NCBI RefSeq assembly: GCF_000702825.1
Contig: NZ_JNKF01000010.1
Span: 434,001 to 498,000, forward strand
From: Prevotella sp. P6B1
Lineage (GTDB): Bacteria > Bacteroidota > Bacteroidia > Bacteroidales > Bacteroidaceae
Reading direction: 5' to 3'
Length of the DNA: 64,000 nucleotides
Shown here one piece after another: positions 51,457 to 60,579 of this stretch (its first letter is position 1; every line of letters starts with the position of its first letter). A model generated the notes under the pieces. The model was not told the origin of the DNA and searched no databases. It saw nothing but the letters and a program-made list of their open reading frames with translations. Both the position numbers and the translations under genes were made by a program.

Positions 51457-53808
51457 ATGAAAAGATTGTTTTTAGGTGCAGCTATTGTTATGCTGCTCAT
51501 CCCTGCAGTGGCAGGGGTACAGACCAATCAGGCCACTCAGACTGTTCGTGGACAAGTTTGTGATATTGCGTCGGGCGAGCCCATGATTGGTGTAACGGTC
51601 ACAGTAGAGAACGGTAGTACTATGGCTACCGTCTCTGATGTGGACGGAAATTTCGAAATCAAGAATGTGCCTGTGGGGCGTCATTCCGTCAGAGCCAGTT
51701 TTGTAGGCTACGAACCAGTACTGCTTAAGGAGCAGCTGGTTACATCTGGTAAAGAGTTGGTACTCAATTTGCGTATGCGTGAGAGCATCTCCGAGCTGGG
51801 CGAGGTGGTTATTAAGCCACGTGTAAACAAGCAGCAGCCATTGAACGAGATGGCTCAGGTTGGTGCTCGTATGTTCAGTGTCGAGGAGGCCAATCGCTAT
51901 GCAGGCGGAATGGCCGACCCTGCCCGTACAGCCTCTATGTTTGCTGGTGTGGCCACAGGTGGTGCCACCAACGGTATCTCTATTCATGGTAACTCGCCCC
52001 AGATGCTGCAATGGCGTGTTGAGGGCGTTGAGGTGGCCAATCCCAACCACTTTGCCGAGATTACCGAGGCTGGCGGCGGTGTGTTTACCTCGCTCAATGG
52101 TACCGTGTTGGCTAATAGCGATTTCCTCACAGGTGCCATGCCTGCCGAGTATGGTAACGCCCTCTCGGGTACCTTTGATATGAAGATGCGCGTGGGTAAC
52201 AATACCAAGTACGAGCATGCCATCCAGGTGGGTACGCTTGGTGTGGATTTTGCCTCCGAGGGGCCGTTGGCAAAGGGTTCTAAGGCATCGTATTTGGTAA
52301 ACTATCGCTATAGTTTCCTCGAGATAGCCAAGAAACTGCATGCTATCAATATGGAGAACGAGACGCTCGATTATCAGGATCTGAGCTTTAAACTCAATAT
52401 GCCTACCAAGAAAGCAGGAACCTTTGCCGTGTGGTTTTCCGGACTGATTGACCGCTACGAGAATAAGGTTCCAGATATGTCGGAGTGGGAAACACTTTGG
52501 GACATGAACGACTCGTGGTCGCGCCAGCGCAACTGCGCTTTGGGCGTAAACCATACCTACCGCTTTAAAACAGGTGGTACGCTGCACTCAAGTATGGCAT
52601 TTACAGGCGCCTATCGTAAATTGGGTGTTAACGATTATGATGCCGAAATGAACATGATGCCAGAAATGGCCGGTCGCAACTCACAATGGAATGTGATTAT
52701 CAGCACCCAGCACCAACACAAATTTTCATCAAGATATACCATGCAGAATGGCTTTGAACACCAGCACTTAGATTTCCACACTTGGATGGATTACATCCAC
52801 TATACGGGTGGTCCACTCTATCGTGTGTACGATTCTGAGGGCAATACAGGCCTTACCCGCCTTTATACCAACCATAAGGTGGCACTCAGTCGTAAGCTTT
52901 CGGCTGTGGCTGGTGTCAATGTCATGTGGTTTAACCTCAACAACCAGTGGCTGGTTGAGCCTCGTGTTAGCATGCAGTACAAAACATCGGCATCCAGCAC
53001 GCTCTCGCTGGCCTATGCCATGAACAGCCGCAAGGAAACTACCGATACCTATTTTGTATTGATGGACGGTAAGAATCCCAATAAGGATTTAGGATTGACT
53101 CGCTCGCATCATATCTCAGCCTCGTTCGCTCAGCGTTTGGGCGAGAACGCTATGCTGAAGATTGAACCCTATTGGCAGTGGTTGTTCGATGTGCCCGTGG
53201 AGTTAGGCACCAGCTATTCTATCCTGAATCATCGCAAGTTCTTCCAGGATCGTGCTTTGGTTAACGAGGGTGCAGGTCGCAACTATGGTATCGACTTTAC
53301 CTTGGAGCGCTACCTCAAGGATGGTTTCTATGGTATGATTACTGCCACTCTGTTTAAGTCGGAGTATCGCGATGCACAGGGCCAGTGGCACCACTCGCGC
53401 CACGATCACCGCTACATTACCAATATCCTTGGGGGTAAGGAGTGGATGATGGGAAAGGCCAAAAAGAATGTGTTCGGCATCAACGGCCGATTAACCATGA
53501 TGGGAGGCGATCGCTATACCCCAATCCCAGATGGTATCACTTTTGAGAAGGTGATGATGCGCCCAGATAAGTCGATACCCGAAGACGAGAGTATGGATCC
53601 CTTTACCAAGCAAAAGGGTATGAACGTGGGTTATGCTTTCTCGGTTAAGTACACTATCAACAAGCGTCACACCTCGCACCACTTCATCCTGGAATATCTG
53701 CAGATGAAGACGTTCCAGGGGCAGACGTTTGATCTGCGTTCCCACGAGATTGTCGACAAATTCACCTCGCTCACATTCCCGAATATAGCCTATCGTGTAG
53801 AGTTTTAG
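51457..53808 (+). CDS. TonB-dependent receptor-like protein with CarboxypepD_reg domain
   Basis: A 783-residue outer membrane protein. Signal peptide (to about 20), CarboxypepD_reg domain (VRGQVCDIASGEPMIGVTVTVENG), then a TonB-box-like link (SELGEVVIKPRVNKQQ), a plug with NGISIHGNSPQMLQWRVEGVEVANP, and a barrel with Trp/Tyr-rich strands ending in IAYRVEF, whose final Phe is normal for barrel insertion. The plug is of the type seen in TonB-dependent receptors with a reduced hatch. It lies 50 bp after the previous barrel and may be cotranscribed. The substrate is not evident. Confidence 0.82.
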   Translation: MKRLFLGAAIVMLLIPAVAGVQTNQATQTVRGQVCDIASGEPMIGVTVTVENGSTMATVSDVDGNFEIKNVPVGRHSVRASFVGYEPVLLKEQLVTSGKELVLNLRMRESISELGEVVIKPRVNKQQPLNEMAQVGARMFSVEEANRYAGGMADPARTASMFAGVATGGATNGISIHGNSPQMLQWRVEGVEVANPNHFAEITEAGGGVFTSLNGTVLANSDFLTGAMPAEYGNALSGTFDMKMRVGNNTKYEHAIQVGTLGVDFASEGPLAKGSKASYLVNYRYSFLEIAKKLHAINMENETLDYQDLSFKLNMPTKKAGTFAVWFSGLIDRYENKVPDMSEWETLWDMNDSWSRQRNCALGVNHTYRFKTGGTLHSSMAFTGAYRKLGVNDYDAEMNMMPEMAGRNSQWNVIISTQHQHKFSSRYTMQNGFEHQHLDFHTWMDYIHYTGGPLYRVYDSEGNTGLTRLYTNHKVALSRKLSAVAGVNVMWFNLNNQWLVEPRVSMQYKTSASSTLSLAYAMNSRKETTDTYFVLMDGKNPNKDLGLTRSHHISASFAQRLGENAMLKIEPYWQWLFDVPVELGTSYSILNHRKFFQDRALVNEGAGRNYGIDFTLERYLKDGFYGMITATLFKSEYRDAQGQWHHSRHDHRYITNILGGKEWMMGKAKKNVFGINGRLTMMGGDRYTPIPDGITFEKVMMRPDKSIPEDESMDPFTKQKGMNVGYAFSVKYTINKRHTSHHFILEYLQMKTFQGQTFDLRSHEIVDKFTSLTFPNIAYRVEF

Positions 53809-53823
53809 TAGATGATAATTGTC

Positions 53824-53891
53824 CCGTTCGTCACAAATCTGCACAGAATATCCCTAATATTTGGCATGTGATGTAGTTATTTATATCTTTG
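53824..53891 (+). promoter_or_regulatory. LytTR-type operator and promoter, copy C
   Basis: CCGTTCGTCACA (TCACA 53831-53835), 15 bp, TCCC (53851-53854), 6 bp, TTG (53861-53863), 20 bp, TATCTTTG (53884-53891). The block from CCGTTCG to ATATCCC matches copy B with no change, although the flanks differ. It drives the LiaF-like gene. Confidence 0.72.
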
Positions 53892-53936
53892 CAGCGTCAA
53901 ACAATCGAAATGTGGAATTTCAAAAATAAGAGAGTT

Positions 53937-54497
53937 ATGAAACCAAGAACGATTATCGGATTAGTTTTAGTTGTGGGCGGCCTGGTTAAGTTGGCTACCA
54001 TCTGGGGAATTATTCATTGGGAGTGGTTCGAAACCATGACTGAAGGTCCTTGGAGCATGTACTTCAGCATCTGTTTGATAATATATATAGGTGCGCATCT
54101 GATTGTCGACAGTTATCGTCGCGACCCCGACCAGTGGTTGCAGCGCCCTCTGCCCATTGGCGAGGATGGCAAGCGTATTTGTTGTAGCGTGCATTATGGT
54201 GGCGATGAGTATATCTTCCGTGGCGAGCAGTTTCATGGTGCCCGTCTCGACGCTTTCTGTGGCGGTATCCGTATGGACTTGCGCGAGGCTGTGATTACAG
54301 AGGACGAGGAGATTGATATCCACACCTTCTGTGGTGGTGTCGAGCTCTTTGTGCCAGCTCATGTCAATGTATTGATAAAGAGTCGCAGTTTCATTGGAGG
54401 CGTAGGCAACTCAACCGTGCATGTGCCTGATAAGGATGCCCCTTGTCTACACGTCGTAGCCAGTAACTTCTTTGGGGGAGTTGATGTCAAAAACTAG
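53937..54497 (+). CDS. LiaF-like membrane protein (cell-wall-active antibiotic response family)
   Basis: A 186-residue protein with two N-terminal membrane helices (about residues 5-24 and 40-58) and a C-terminal beta-helical domain with repeated FCGGI/FCGGV/FIGGV/FFGGV turns (GARLDAFCGGIRMDL, IDIHTFCGGVELFV, SRSFIGGVGNSTVHV, ASNFFGGVDV). This is the LiaF/DUF2154-like fold known from envelope-stress regulation and also found in Bacteroidetes near LytTR genes. The start at 53937 is chosen so that the leader after the -7 box matches those of the other LytTR-driven genes; an ATG at 53910 is only 19 bp from the -7 box. Driven by operator copy C. Confidence 0.75.
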   Translation: MKPRTIIGLVLVVGGLVKLATIWGIIHWEWFETMTEGPWSMYFSICLIIYIGAHLIVDSYRRDPDQWLQRPLPIGEDGKRICCSVHYGGDEYIFRGEQFHGARLDAFCGGIRMDLREAVITEDEEIDIHTFCGGVELFVPAHVNVLIKSRSFIGGVGNSTVHVPDKDAPCLHVVASNFFGGVDVKN

Positions 54498-54617
54498 TAT
54501 GAAGTTTTGTTAATATCAAGTTAGAATAAATTTCTAAAAGGCAGTATTCGTCGCGATGATGCGTGCTGCTTTCATGGTAAGAACAAATATCGTTGAACTA
54601 ATTATAGATTGCGAAGT

Positions 54618-56630
54618 ATGAAAAAAATGTTTTTTGCTGTAGCTATGGCCTTTGTTAGTTTGGCCGGCTCAGCACAGGATCTGAAAGCGAACATGGACCC
54701 GAGTGTTAAACCTGGCGACGACTTCTGGCAGTATGCCGTTGGCGGCTGGCTCAAGGCCAATCCGCTGGATAAGCAGCATGCTGAGAATGGTGCGTTTACC
54801 GACTTGGAGGAGCTGAACAACGATCGTATTAAGGAACTGATTATGAAGTATGCCGAGAAGCAGATGCCACAGGGAACCGACGGACAGAAGATAGGTGCTC
54901 TCTATCGCTTATATATGGATAGCGTAAGCCGCAATAAGATGGGCTACGAGCCAATCAAGCCCTACCTCAAGCAGGTACGCGACGTTAAAAACCGCGAGCA
55001 GTTGCTTAAGCTGATGTGCGATTTCGATGCAAAGGGATTCAATACCGCTCCATTCGGTATCAGTCTGTCACTCAATCCATTCAACTCGTCAGAGTATATG
55101 ATTGGTGGCGGTCATGGTGGTGCCTCGCTGCCACAGGAGTACTATGCCAACCCTAACGAGCAGCAGAAGAAGACAGTTGAAGCCAAGAAGGCCCTGTATA
55201 AGGATTTCTTCAAGATGGTAGGCTACAGCGAGAAAGAGGCTCAGAAAAAGATGGAGGCCGAGTGGACCATCGAGCACGCTATCGGCATTAAGACCCTGAA
55301 TCAGGTAGAACGCCGTAACCCCATGGCTACTATCCACATCATGCCTTGGCAGCAGTTGCTCAACGATTTCAAGGGTATCGACTGGGTGGGTTATCGCGAT
55401 GCCTTAGGTATGCCAAAGGATATCGATCAGGTGAACATCAGCCAGTTGGAGCCTCTACACGAGGTTGAGAAGATTCTGGCCAACACCAGTCTCGACGATC
55501 TCAAGTCGTATGTCGAGCTTCAGATTATCCGCTCTTATAGCGGTTTCCTGAGCGATGCTTTCGAGGATCGTGCTTTCGAGGCCCAAAAGGCCATCAGTGG
55601 TGTACAGGAGCAGCAGCCCCGTTGGAAGCGTGCTGTTTCAACCATCAGCGGTAGTCTGGGCGAAACCATCGGTAAACTGTACGTTCAGGAGTACTTCCCC
55701 GAGAGCAGCAAGCAGCGTGTGATACGTTTGGTTAAGGACCTGCAGCAAGCCTTTGAGGACCGTTTGAAGGAGAACACCTGGATGAGCGATAGCACCAAGG
55801 CCAAGGCGCTCGAAAAGCTGCACGCCATGCATATTAATGTAGGTTATCCTGATAAGTGGGAGGATATGGAGAAGTTTGTGGATATCTGTGAGAACGAGAA
55901 TCTGGTTGAGAACTTCATCCGTATCACTCAGGAGGCACGCGCTGCTATGTTCCGTAAGTACTGGCACCAGCCTGTTGATAAAACCCGCATGGTTTGCACA
56001 CCTCAGACTGTTAATGCCTTCTATCATCCCCTCTTTAACAGCATCAACTTCCCTGCAGCCATCTTGCAGCCACCGTTCTTTGATGTAAATGCCGATTATG
56101 CCAGTAACTACGGTGCCATTGGTATGGTAATGGGACACGAGATGACCCACGGATTCGACGATCAGGGTTGTCAGTTTGATAAGGATGGTAACCTGAAGAA
56201 CTGGTGGACAGCTGATGATAAGACCAATTACGATGCCCGTACCAAGGTGATAGCCGACTGGTTTAGCGAGCAGGAGGCTGTGCCTGGTTTGAAGGTGAAC
56301 GGACAGAAGACTCTGGGCGAGAACGTGAGCGACAATGGTGGTTTGAAGATTGCCTATCGTGCTTACGAGAACCGTATGAAGCAGGAGCCATTGAGTAATG
56401 TCGAGGGCTTCACCCCTGCACAGCGTTTCTATCTGGCCTATGCCCGTGTATGGGCTTGTAACAGCACCCCTGAGTACACCGCCATGCTGGTTAACAGCGA
56501 TGTTCACTCACCTGCCCGTATCCGTGTTATGGCTGCTCTGCCTATGATCGATACCTGGTACGATGCTTTTGGCATCAAGCAGGGCGATAAGATGTTTATC
56601 CCTAAGGAGAAACGTGCATTAGTATGGTAA
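54618..56630 (+). CDS. M13 family zinc metallopeptidase (neprilysin/PepO type)
   Basis: A 670-residue exported endopeptidase. Signal peptide (to about residue 19, AGSAQ), N-terminal peptidase_M13_N domain, and a C-terminal catalytic domain with HEMTH (His507, Glu508, His511), the second zinc-site motif ENVSDNGGLKIAYRAY and a late NSDVHSPARIRV. The VNAFYHP motif and the ending ALVW are typical of the family (CxxW-like end with Val in place of Cys). It would cut peptides in the periplasm or at the surface. The ATG at 54618 is preferred over an upstream TTG. Its 3' end overlaps the next barrel gene by 7 bp, so the two are coupled. Confidence 0.93.
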   Translation: MKKMFFAVAMAFVSLAGSAQDLKANMDPSVKPGDDFWQYAVGGWLKANPLDKQHAENGAFTDLEELNNDRIKELIMKYAEKQMPQGTDGQKIGALYRLYMDSVSRNKMGYEPIKPYLKQVRDVKNREQLLKLMCDFDAKGFNTAPFGISLSLNPFNSSEYMIGGGHGGASLPQEYYANPNEQQKKTVEAKKALYKDFFKMVGYSEKEAQKKMEAEWTIEHAIGIKTLNQVERRNPMATIHIMPWQQLLNDFKGIDWVGYRDALGMPKDIDQVNISQLEPLHEVEKILANTSLDDLKSYVELQIIRSYSGFLSDAFEDRAFEAQKAISGVQEQQPRWKRAVSTISGSLGETIGKLYVQEYFPESSKQRVIRLVKDLQQAFEDRLKENTWMSDSTKAKALEKLHAMHINVGYPDKWEDMEKFVDICENENLVENFIRITQEARAAMFRKYWHQPVDKTRMVCTPQTVNAFYHPLFNSINFPAAILQPPFFDVNADYASNYGAIGMVMGHEMTHGFDDQGCQFDKDGNLKNWWTADDKTNYDARTKVIADWFSEQEAVPGLKVNGQKTLGENVSDNGGLKIAYRAYENRMKQEPLSNVEGFTPAQRFYLAYARVWACNSTPEYTAMLVNSDVHSPARIRVMAALPMIDTWYDAFGIKQGDKMFIPKEKRALVW

Positions 56631-58771
56631 AGAAATATGTTGTGGTAACTGCCCTGGCACTTGTTAGTACAACAGGCAGGGCGCAGGAGCCTCAGGACTC
56701 AATAGAATCTGTAGACAAGTATTTAAATCTGAAGGAGGTCGTCGTTAAAGGCGGCCTCCCTCACACTCGCCTCAAGGGTAACGCTATGGTTACCCGTGTG
56801 GATGGTACGGTGCTGGCATCGGCAGGTACACTGGGCGACTTGCTGGTAAAGGTGCCAGGCATGACTGGTACCGATGAGGCTCCCGAGGTATTAGGCAAGG
56901 GTACGCCTCTTATCTATATTAACGGTCGTAAGATGCGCGACGACAGCGAACTGAAGCGCCTACGCAGCGAGGACATTCGCGATGTAGAGGTGATTAACAA
57001 CCCAGGAGCCCAGTACGATGCACAGATACGTGCCGTGGTGCGTATCAGAACCAAGAAGCTGAAGGGTGAGGGTCTGGGACTGAATGCCACACTCTCGAAC
57101 GAGCGCGATCTGCGTTACGATTTCGACCGTCCACAGGTAAAGCTGGGGGCCAACTACCGCAAGGATGGGGTAGATGTGTTCGGACAGGTATATTTCTACC
57201 ATCAGGACTACCGCCAGTACAGTACGATTGAGGATAAGACCATGACCGATGTGAAGACATTTTATCAGCATGGCCCTTACACCATGACGTGGAAGTACAA
57301 CCAGCTGAACTATAGTGCTGGTGTGAACTGGCAGCTGAACGAGAACCACTCATTAGGTGCGCGCATAGACCTGACACACCGCCCCAAAAGCGGTACCAAC
57401 CAGGTGATATACGATGAGGATGTGATAGAGAATAACGTGAAGATCGACCATCTGTACTCGCACCAGACCAGCAAAGAAAGCAAACCTCTGGGCATACTCA
57501 CCAATACCTATTACAATGGTAAGGTGGGCAAGTTAGGTATCGACTTTAACTTCGACTTTATGAAGGGGGGTACCGATACCGACCGCGAGAATGTGGAGCT
57601 GAGTCAGATTCAGAACGACTATGTGCTCAGTAAGTCGGGTACCAACAGCCATCTGTATGCCGCCAAGCTGGTGCTGTCGTACCCCATCTGGAAGGGTTCG
57701 CTGGATGCAGGAACCGAGATGAGCTTTGTGAAGCGTAATAACACATACTGGATTGACAAGGCTACCATTGCCAATACCGATGCCGACATTAAGGAGAATA
57801 ACATGGCGGCCTTCGCCGAGTATGGTTGCGACTTTGGCAAATGGGGACAGGCCAGTGCTGGTTTGCGTTACGAGCATACGCTGTTGGATTACGACGATGC
57901 CAGCAACGACGACTATCTGCACCGTTCGATGGACGAGTGGTTTCCCACAGCATCGTATGCAGTAACGTTAGGCAAGGTTCAGGCAGGCCTCTCATACAGT
58001 ATGAAGACCGAGCGCCCCAGCTTTTTTGCCATGAACGATGCCGTTACCTATATCAGTCGCTATACCCTGCAGGCTGGTAACTCGCAGTTGCAGAACGAAC
58101 GTATCCGCGATCTGACGCTGAATCTGGCCTGGAAGTGGATTAACCTCTCGGCCTCGTACGAGCACACCAATAACGCCATTATCCAGTGGACGGAAATAAA
58201 TACCGCCCAGAAGGATGCCACACTTGTAAAGCATCGTAATTTGGATAAACCCATCAAGACGCTGAGCGCCTATCTGTCGCTCACACCACGTGTGGGCATC
58301 TGGTCGCTCAATGCTACGTTGGGTGTTGAGAAGCAGGATTTGTATCTGGATGTAGAGGGGCCGCACAACCACCAGTATCGTGTGTATTGCAACAAGCCCA
58401 CTTATACCGTGAACGCCTTTAATACCTTTACACTCAAGCATGGCTGGCAGTTTGATGCCAACGTGATGTTCCGTTCAAAAGGTAACTCGTATATTTTCTA
58501 CAACGACACCTACAGTCTGCGTTTGGGATTGGTCGTACAGAAGAGTTTCCTGAAGGACCGCTCGCTCATAGCCCGTGTGGGCGTAGTCGACTGCTTGCAG
58601 CGCCATCATGTGAACGAGGTTGGCGATCTGGGTTACAACTGGTTCAAACAGACCAATCGTTACTCAACCCATAAGTTGGTAACTACGCTCATCTACCGCT
58701 TTAACGCCACCCGCAGCAAGTACAAAGGTACTGGAGCAGGCAAGGATGTGCAGGCTCGTATGGGATCATAA
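56624..58771 (+). CDS. Outer membrane beta-barrel protein (OMP_b-brl_3), paralogue without regulatory domain
   Basis: A 715-residue outer membrane protein. After the signal peptide it goes almost straight into a plug-like part (NLKEVVVKGGLPHTRLKGNA, VPGMTGTDEAPEVLGKGTPLIYINGRKM) and an OMP_b-brl_3 barrel. Its plug and the basic C-terminus (KYKGTGAGKDVQARMGS) are clearly related to the protein at 49022, but the CarboxypepD_reg domain is missing. It is translationally coupled to the M13 peptidase, which suggests that peptide uptake or turnover at the outer membrane is shared by the two. Confidence 0.84.
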   Translation: MVKKYVVVTALALVSTTGRAQEPQDSIESVDKYLNLKEVVVKGGLPHTRLKGNAMVTRVDGTVLASAGTLGDLLVKVPGMTGTDEAPEVLGKGTPLIYINGRKMRDDSELKRLRSEDIRDVEVINNPGAQYDAQIRAVVRIRTKKLKGEGLGLNATLSNERDLRYDFDRPQVKLGANYRKDGVDVFGQVYFYHQDYRQYSTIEDKTMTDVKTFYQHGPYTMTWKYNQLNYSAGVNWQLNENHSLGARIDLTHRPKSGTNQVIYDEDVIENNVKIDHLYSHQTSKESKPLGILTNTYYNGKVGKLGIDFNFDFMKGGTDTDRENVELSQIQNDYVLSKSGTNSHLYAAKLVLSYPIWKGSLDAGTEMSFVKRNNTYWIDKATIANTDADIKENNMAAFAEYGCDFGKWGQASAGLRYEHTLLDYDDASNDDYLHRSMDEWFPTASYAVTLGKVQAGLSYSMKTERPSFFAMNDAVTYISRYTLQAGNSQLQNERIRDLTLNLAWKWINLSASYEHTNNAIIQWTEINTAQKDATLVKHRNLDKPIKTLSAYLSLTPRVGIWSLNATLGVEKQDLYLDVEGPHNHQYRVYCNKPTYTVNAFNTFTLKHGWQFDANVMFRSKGNSYIFYNDTYSLRLGLVVQKSFLKDRSLIARVGVVDCLQRHHVNEVGDLGYNWFKQTNRYSTHKLVTTLIYRFNATRSKYKGTGAGKDVQARMGS

Positions 58772-58836
58772 CATATCCTTAATCGCAGCCTTGAACTAAG
58801 TTCGAGCCTGTTCATGCTCAGCAGTCGATGCAAGCA

Positions 58837-60441
58837 TCACTGCATTCGCTTAATCACAGCCTTGATTTGTGCCATGTTACTGCGCGAAACAGGTATGGTA
58901 TCATGGCAATTCTTCATTACAAGCTGGGTGGTGCCAGTGTGCGAGATAATCTGCTCTACCTGTTGGAGGTTAACAATAAAGGCGCGATGGCAGCGTACCA
59001 TCATAGGATAGGCGCTTAGTTGTTCCTCAATCTGTTTTGAGGTAGCGCGCAGCATATCGTTTTTAATTTTCCCATCAAGCAGTTGGTAAACTTTCACATA
59101 GTTGCCAACAGCTTCTATATATACCAGATTGGCGATGTCGAGCGATAACGTATCGCTGGTTGAGCCAGTAAACGTGATATGTGTAGGTGCTGCATGTTCG
59201 GCTGTGGTAACGGGTGTTTCCTTACGTACATTCTGCAGACTCTTTAATTGCTCGTTCAGCAGCTTCAGTTCCTCTTCCTGCTTGGCCAGCAGCTTTTTGC
59301 GCTTGCCTGCCAATACCGATAGTCCGAATATAATGCTTATCAATGCTAAGGTGAGTGCCAGGAAGAAGATGAGTTGGCGCTGGCGCGAAACGGTTAGCAT
59401 CAGCTCATGGTCGCGCAGATTATGCATCGACCACTCTTTGGCTTCGGCCACAGCTTCGCTCTTTTCGCGTTTATCGCGTTTATTGTTGGCATACTCGGCT
59501 ATTTCGGTCATATCATATCGCCCTGTAGTGGCATAGTTCAGTACCATGCGGTGGGCTATCATGCAGAATCGGGTGGCATCGGTAGTTTTTTCTTCATCTA
59601 CCATATCCATATACTGGCGGGCCTTCTGTTTGTCGCCCTTCAGCAGCCAGGCATGCGACAGCGAGAAGAGTGCGCCAATCTTGTTGTCTTCAAGAATCGT
59701 GGAATGCTGATAGTGATCTAATATATACTCTTGCAGCTGGATGCCTTTATCCAGCTGTCCCATGGCTACAAGCATATCAGCATAGTTACGCATCACATCA
59801 TTCCAGATATAGATGGAGTCGGCGGCTGTATCCCTATAAGCTACGATACGTTCCATCGTGGCGATGGCTGCATCGTAGTTGCCATGATAGAAATATTCTA
59901 TAGCCAGACTGTTGAGCAACTTGGCCTGGTTCTTATCGCCGCCATCCAGTTTTACCACCTCTTCGGTATAGCGTTTCAGACCATCCAGATTACCTTCGAG
60001 CGATTCCATGCGGGCCAGGCTTCGAAGTTTTGAGATGGTGCCTTCGCGATCGTTGGCGCGCTTACTCTCTTCTACCGACAGGCGCATCATATCCTTGGCT
60101 TTGGCAAAGCTGTCGCGCCACCAGTAGTACGACGATGCCAAAGCATGGGCCTTGCACAGCATGGCGCTATCCTTATCTTGATAATATTCGGTAGCATAAA
60201 GCACCAACGAGTCTTCCGACAACGCTTGGTAGGTGCCAATGTGTGCCTGGGCCATCGCCATCCAGTAACGAGCCTTCCATTCGCCTGAAAGGTGGGTGGC
60301 ATCTTCTACCTTATTTAGTATACACAAGGCGCTGTCGGCGTGTTCTCCAACAAGTGTCTCTGCTTCGATAATAAACTGTTTGTCTGTTTTGCTGCATGCA
60401 GCCAGCAGTAATGTAATGAGTAGCCAATTAATTCGTTTCAT
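58837..60441 (-). CDS. TPR-lipoprotein/LytTR one-component regulator
   Basis: A 534-residue protein that combines an N-terminal lipobox signal (LLLAAC, Cys16), a helical TPR-like region (about 25-340, with repeats such as NSLAIEYFYHGNYDAAIATMERIV and LFSLSHAWLLKGDKQKARQYMD), a membrane helix (about 358-380), a short coiled coil (KQEEELKLLNEQLKSLQ) and a LytTR DNA-binding domain (about 430-532) with NLVYIEAVGNYVKV, MLRATSKQIEEQL, MMVRCHRAFIVN and IPVSRSNMAQIK. The order implies a periplasmic sensor and a cytoplasmic DNA-binding end in one chain. The LytTR part is very close to that of the regulator at 22247. Its promoter is divergent from operator copy D, so self-control is likely. Confidence 0.85.
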   Translation of the reverse strand: MKRINWLLITLLLAACSKTDKQFIIEAETLVGEHADSALCILNKVEDATHLSGEWKARYWMAMAQAHIGTYQALSEDSLVLYATEYYQDKDSAMLCKAHALASSYYWWRDSFAKAKDMMRLSVEESKRANDREGTISKLRSLARMESLEGNLDGLKRYTEEVVKLDGGDKNQAKLLNSLAIEYFYHGNYDAAIATMERIVAYRDTAADSIYIWNDVMRNYADMLVAMGQLDKGIQLQEYILDHYQHSTILEDNKIGALFSLSHAWLLKGDKQKARQYMDMVDEEKTTDATRFCMIAHRMVLNYATTGRYDMTEIAEYANNKRDKREKSEAVAEAKEWSMHNLRDHELMLTVSRQRQLIFFLALTLALISIIFGLSVLAGKRKKLLAKQEEELKLLNEQLKSLQNVRKETPVTTAEHAAPTHITFTGSTSDTLSLDIANLVYIEAVGNYVKVYQLLDGKIKNDMLRATSKQIEEQLSAYPMMVRCHRAFIVNLQQVEQIISHTGTTQLVMKNCHDTIPVSRSNMAQIKAVIKRMQ

Positions 60442-60445
60442 GCCG

Positions 60446-60476
60446 CAAAAATAATGTAAATTAGTGATTTAACCAA
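60446..60476 (-). promoter_or_regulatory. Promoter of the TPR-LytTR gene
   Basis: On the minus strand, TTG (complement of 60474-60476), a 20-bp spacer and TATTTTTG (complement of 60446-60453). Its -33 box starts 11 bp from the TCACA of the divergent operator, as in the first LytTR region. Confidence 0.65.
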
Positions 60477-60480
60477 GCTA

Positions 60481-60545
60481 TTCATCACAAAAATGTGCAG
60501 ATTATCCCAAAAACTTGCTTCGTATTGCAACAATACGTATCTTTG
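60481..60545 (+). promoter_or_regulatory. LytTR-type operator and promoter, copy D
   Basis: ATTCATCACA (TCACA 60485-60489), 15 bp, TCCC (60505-60508), 6 bp, TTG (60515-60517), 20 bp, TATCTTTG (60538-60545). It drives the transglutaminase-like gene and is divergent from the TPR-LytTR gene. Confidence 0.72.
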
Positions 60546-60579
60546 CAACGTCAAATGGCAAATATTAAAAACGAATGTT

